15,033 nt of DNA. Origin: an uncultured Campylobacter sp. GTDB taxonomy: Bacteria > Campylobacterota > Campylobacteria > Campylobacterales > Campylobacteraceae. The DNA is taken from assembly GCF_938040115.1 (NCBI RefSeq), contig NZ_CALHXD010000057.1:1-15033 (forward strand), in the 5' to 3' direction. This document shows, in pieces, positions 12,725-15,033 of the stretch. The position numbers were made by a program, and so were the translations under genes. The notes under the pieces are model-generated. The model did no database searches, was not told the origin of the DNA, and saw only the letters and a list, made by a program, of their open reading frames with translations. The number at the start of each line of letters is the position of its first letter. The first letter of the stretch is position 1.

Positions 12725-14221
12725 ATGAAAAAGAGGGCGCTTGCATTGAGCACGGCGGCTTGCCTGTGCGTAGCACTCGGCGCGCAGGCGGCGGATCTGA
12801 AATTTGACCCTGATAAATTTGAAACGCGCTCTATAAAATCTGGCGAAAAAGAGGTCAAATTTAGAGCCTACGAGGGGATAGTTTATGTAGCAAACCCCGT
12901 GGATAGCGAGTATCAGAGGCTAAATTTTTACGTTCCGTCGCAGTATTTTGAGGACGGCAAAGACAAAAACAGTAAAAATGTGACGGGCAAATTTGACGCG
13001 GCAAGCGCTCCGATCTTTTTGCCAAACTCCATCGGCGGATATATGCCTGGCAAGCCTTTTACGCCCGCTCTTGATAAAAACGGCAAGCCAAACGCGGTGC
13101 TAGCGGCGCTTGAGCGCGGTTACGTCGTCGCTGCGCCTGGAGCTAGAGGCAGGACGCTCAAGGACGCAAACGGCAAATTTAGCGGCAAAGCGCCCGCAGC
13201 TATCGTCGATCTAAAAGCCGCCGTGCGGTATCTCAAATTTAACGACGCGGCGATGGCGGGCGACGCAAATAAAATCATATCAAACGGCACGAGCGCGGGC
13301 GGAGCGATGTCGGCGCTGCTTGGCGTCTCGGCGGACGCGACCGAGTTTGAGCCCTATCTAGCAGCACTCGGCGCCGCAAAGGCTAGCGACGAGATCTACG
13401 CGGTCTCCGCCTACTGCCCGGTTACGAACCTAGAAAACGCCGACGCAGCCTACGAGTGGATGTTCGGCGCACAGACGAAATACGAGAAAATGGACTTTGG
13501 CGCGCTTGACGCGGCTGGATTTAACGACCGAAGCGGTAAACCAAAAATCGTCTCAGGCGAGCTAACCGCAGAGCAAAAAGAGCTCTCCGCCGCACTAAAA
13601 TCGGCCTTCCCCGCCTACGTAAATTCGCTAAATTTAAAAGACGCTAAAGGCCGCGCGCTCACGCTTGAGCCTAGCGGTGAGGGAAGCTTTAAAGAGTATG
13701 TCAAAAAGACGCTAGCAGACTCTTTCGCGGCTGCAAAAAGTCGGGAGAAAAGCCTACTAAAGCCCGAGTTTTTCACGCTTGAAACGCAGGGCTGCACGCT
13801 CGGATATGATTTTAAATTTGAAGACTTTGTCCTATCTATGCCGCGCGCTAAAGCTACGCCCGCATTTGACGGACTAGAGCTACAAAATCCCGAAAACGAC
13901 TTTTTCGGCGATGCGGACGCGGCGGCGAAGCACTTTACCGAATTTAGCGCAAAACGCGGCACGGGCGAGAGCGCGGACGCTAAAATCATAAAAATGGCAA
14001 ACGCGATGAGCTATCTAGGTAACGCAAACGCGGCCAAATTTTACCGCATCAGGCACGGCGCGGCCGACTCCGACACGGCTCTAGCCGTACCGCTTATCTT
14101 GGCGCTGGGGCTACAAAATGCGGGCAAGACGGTTGATTTTGCGGTGTCTTGGGGGCAAGGTCACGGCGGCGACTATGATCTGGACGAGCTTTTTAGATGG
14201 ATGGACCGCGTCGTAAAATAG
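12725..14221 (+). CDS. Secreted alpha/beta-hydrolase resembling subtype B tannase (498 aa)
   Basis: ATG at 12725 is preceded by AAGGA (12713-12717), 52 bases after the binding-protein stop; the upstream extension from 12689 is not needed. Residues 1-23 (MKKRALALSTAACLCVALGAQAA) are a Sec signal peptide. The nucleophile elbow is NGTSAGGAMSALLG with Ser190. The candidate acid is Asp448 in IRHGAADSDTALAVP, and the candidate base His480 in WGQGHGGDYDLDELFRWMD. AYCPVTNLENADAAYEWMFG (230-249) is characteristic of bacterial subtype B tannases, as is the total length near 500. Those enzymes cleave galloyl and related aromatic esters. Located between an iron-type binding protein and a FecCD permease, it may act on an ester-bonded catecholate or galloyl iron ligand in the periplasm; that is inference. 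It might also simply be a feruloyl/gallate-type esterase. Confidence 0.8.
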   Translation: MKKRALALSTAACLCVALGAQAADLKFDPDKFETRSIKSGEKEVKFRAYEGIVYVANPVDSEYQRLNFYVPSQYFEDGKDKNSKNVTGKFDAASAPIFLPNSIGGYMPGKPFTPALDKNGKPNAVLAALERGYVVAAPGARGRTLKDANGKFSGKAPAAIVDLKAAVRYLKFNDAAMAGDANKIISNGTSAGGAMSALLGVSADATEFEPYLAALGAAKASDEIYAVSAYCPVTNLENADAAYEWMFGAQTKYEKMDFGALDAAGFNDRSGKPKIVSGELTAEQKELSAALKSAFPAYVNSLNLKDAKGRALTLEPSGEGSFKEYVKKTLADSFAAAKSREKSLLKPEFFTLETQGCTLGYDFKFEDFVLSMPRAKATPAFDGLELQNPENDFFGDADAAAKHFTEFSAKRGTGESADAKIIKMANAMSYLGNANAAKFYRIRHGAADSDTALAVPLILALGLQNAGKTVDFAVSWGQGHGGDYDLDELFRWMDRVVK

Positions 14222-14576
14222 CTTAAATTTGACGCGGCGGAAGCTTGCGTTCAAATTTGGCTCGACGAAAAATTGCGGAAATGTTAGATTTAAATTTGAT
14301 AACGCGGCAAGGGGTGCCTAGCTCAAATTTATCGTTAGCGCCAAGCCTTAAACGCAAAACGGCGGGCAAATTTGATCCAAGCGGCTTAAATTTGGCGCTT
14401 GGTGCGGATTATCTAGGTCGCAAAAAACCGCCTTTTTGCTCGCTGTTTTGCGTGGCGATCGCAAATAAGAAACAAAAACTTCGCTCGTCAAGTTAGCGGC
14501 AAAGCAAATTTAGCCCTTTTGCGAGCGATTTTGCGTGCGGCACTACCGCGGACGCAGATTTTATTTTAGGAGAAAG
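14222..14576. other. 355-base gap inside the iron-uptake locus, no convincing gene
   Basis: An 83-codon frame at 14245-14496 exists but has no ribosome site and a low-complexity, frame-shadow-like composition. A 7-bp hairpin ccaagcg/cgcttgg spans 14377-14402. The words caaattt and aaattt are frequent, as elsewhere. The gap may hold a second promoter for the permease gene or be residue of a lost gene; nothing decisive is visible. Confidence 0.45.
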
Positions 14577-15033
14577 ATGAAAAATATTAGTTTTAAATTT
14601 ATGCTGATTTTGCTGGCTGTGCTGACCGTAGTTTGCGGTGTAGTCGCGCTTGGCGTCGGCAGGTTTTACGTGGCTCCGGGCGACGTGCTTAGCGTGATCG
14701 GCGGCTTTTTCGGTGTACCGACGGACGCCGCGGCAAATATCCAAAACGTCGTCGAAAACATCCGCATACCGCGCATCATCGCGGCTATCCTCGTTGGAGC
14801 CGCGCTTAGTATCAGCGGAGCGGCGTATCAGGGCGTCTTTCGCAACCAGCTAGTTAGCCCTGATCTGCTGGGTGTTTCGGCGGGTGCGTGCGTGGGAGCC
14901 GCAGTTGCGATCATGTTTGATTTGTCGCTTTTTTGGGTGCAGGCGTTAGCCTTTGTTAGCGGGCTCGCTGCCGTAGGCATGACGCTATCCATACCGCGTC
15001 TGATGGGGCGCTCTAGCACGCTGATGTTAGTTC
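14577..15033 (+). CDS. FecCD-type ferric-chelate ABC transporter permease, N-terminal part (3' end outside window)
   Basis: ATG at 14577 is preceded by TAGGAG (14567-14572). The frame is open to the window end, giving 152 visible residues of a protein usually near 330-350. The first helix is FMLILLAVLTVVCGVVALGVG, followed by the periplasmic segment FYVAPGDVLSVIGGFFG. The family core then appears: NIRIPRIIAAILVGAALSISG, then AAYQGVFRNQLVSPDLLGVSAGACVGAA, the R-x-P-R and G-x3-Q-x3-R-N-x-L-x2-P-x2-LG signatures of the FecCD/BtuC permeases. It forms the membrane channel for a ferric siderophore, heme or cobalamin. With the binding protein at 11653 and presumably an ATPase gene just beyond the window, it makes one importer. 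Confidence 0.92.
   Translation, partial: MKNISFKFMLILLAVLTVVCGVVALGVGRFYVAPGDVLSVIGGFFGVPTDAAANIQNVVENIRIPRIIAAILVGAALSISGAAYQGVFRNQLVSPDLLGVSAGACVGAAVAIMFDLSLFWVQALAFVSGLAAVGMTLSIPRLMGRSSTLMLV

Noticed and set aside
14245..14496. 83-codon frame between the esterase and permease genes
   Set aside because: No ribosome site, no recognisable motif, and composition typical of non-coding caaattt-rich DNA. A remnant gene cannot be excluded without a search.
1..15033. Very frequent AAATTT/CAAATTT words as a special signal
   Set aside because: They occur in genes and gaps alike throughout the window and fit the general word bias of Campylobacter genomes, not a local element.

Overview
The window looks like a chromosomal segment of a Campylobacter with relatively high G+C, of the showae/rectus/curvus/concisus type. 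The evidence is the ciaB-yciA gene pair, a selenocysteine formate dehydrogenase, a TorA-type reductase, very frequent AAATTT words, and AAGGAG-type ribosome sites with compact leaders. Species is inferred, not proven. No tRNA, rRNA, CRISPR array or transposase gene was seen.

Layout. Bases 1-830 are the 3' end of a molybdopterin TMAO/biotin-sulfoxide reductase gene. A 477-base gap (831-1307) follows and is largely filled by degenerate tandem repeats of about 136 bp that fold into two-tier hairpins. Next come a SUKH (Smi1/Knr4-like) gene (1308-1793) and a small secreted two-cysteine protein (1838-2143). From 2364 to 5929 lies a probable sulfur/anion-stress module: a TDT/SLAC1-type anion transporter on the minus strand, diverging from a Crp/Fnr-type regulator, a Tat-exported sulfide:quinone oxidoreductase and two tiny overlapping DUF2892 membrane-protein genes. 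A strong terminator closes it. ciaB (6146-7975) and yciA (8197-8613) each have a downstream hairpin. After an A+T-rich gap, a complete selenocysteine FdhF-type formate dehydrogenase (9216-11474) reads through an in-frame UGA at 9639 with a bacterial SECIS hairpin behind it. The last part (11653-15033) is an iron/siderophore-type uptake locus: periplasmic binding protein, secreted tannase-like serine esterase and, after a 355-base gap, the start of a FecCD permease that runs off the window.

How the genes work together. The 2364-5929 genes can be read as one regulon. The same GTGACT-N3-T[CT]AC element sits 29 bases upstream of the predicted -10 of both the transporter and the SQR gene, as expected for a class II site of the Crp-type regulator between them. 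My inference is sulfide oxidation on the outer membrane face plus export of an inorganic sulfur anion. In the iron locus, a secreted esterase beside a ferric-chelate transporter suggests hydrolysis of an ester-linked catecholate or galloyl ligand during iron acquisition. TorA, formate dehydrogenase and SQR together fit a microaerobic or anaerobic respiratory lifestyle using formate or sulfide as donors and N- or S-oxides as acceptors.
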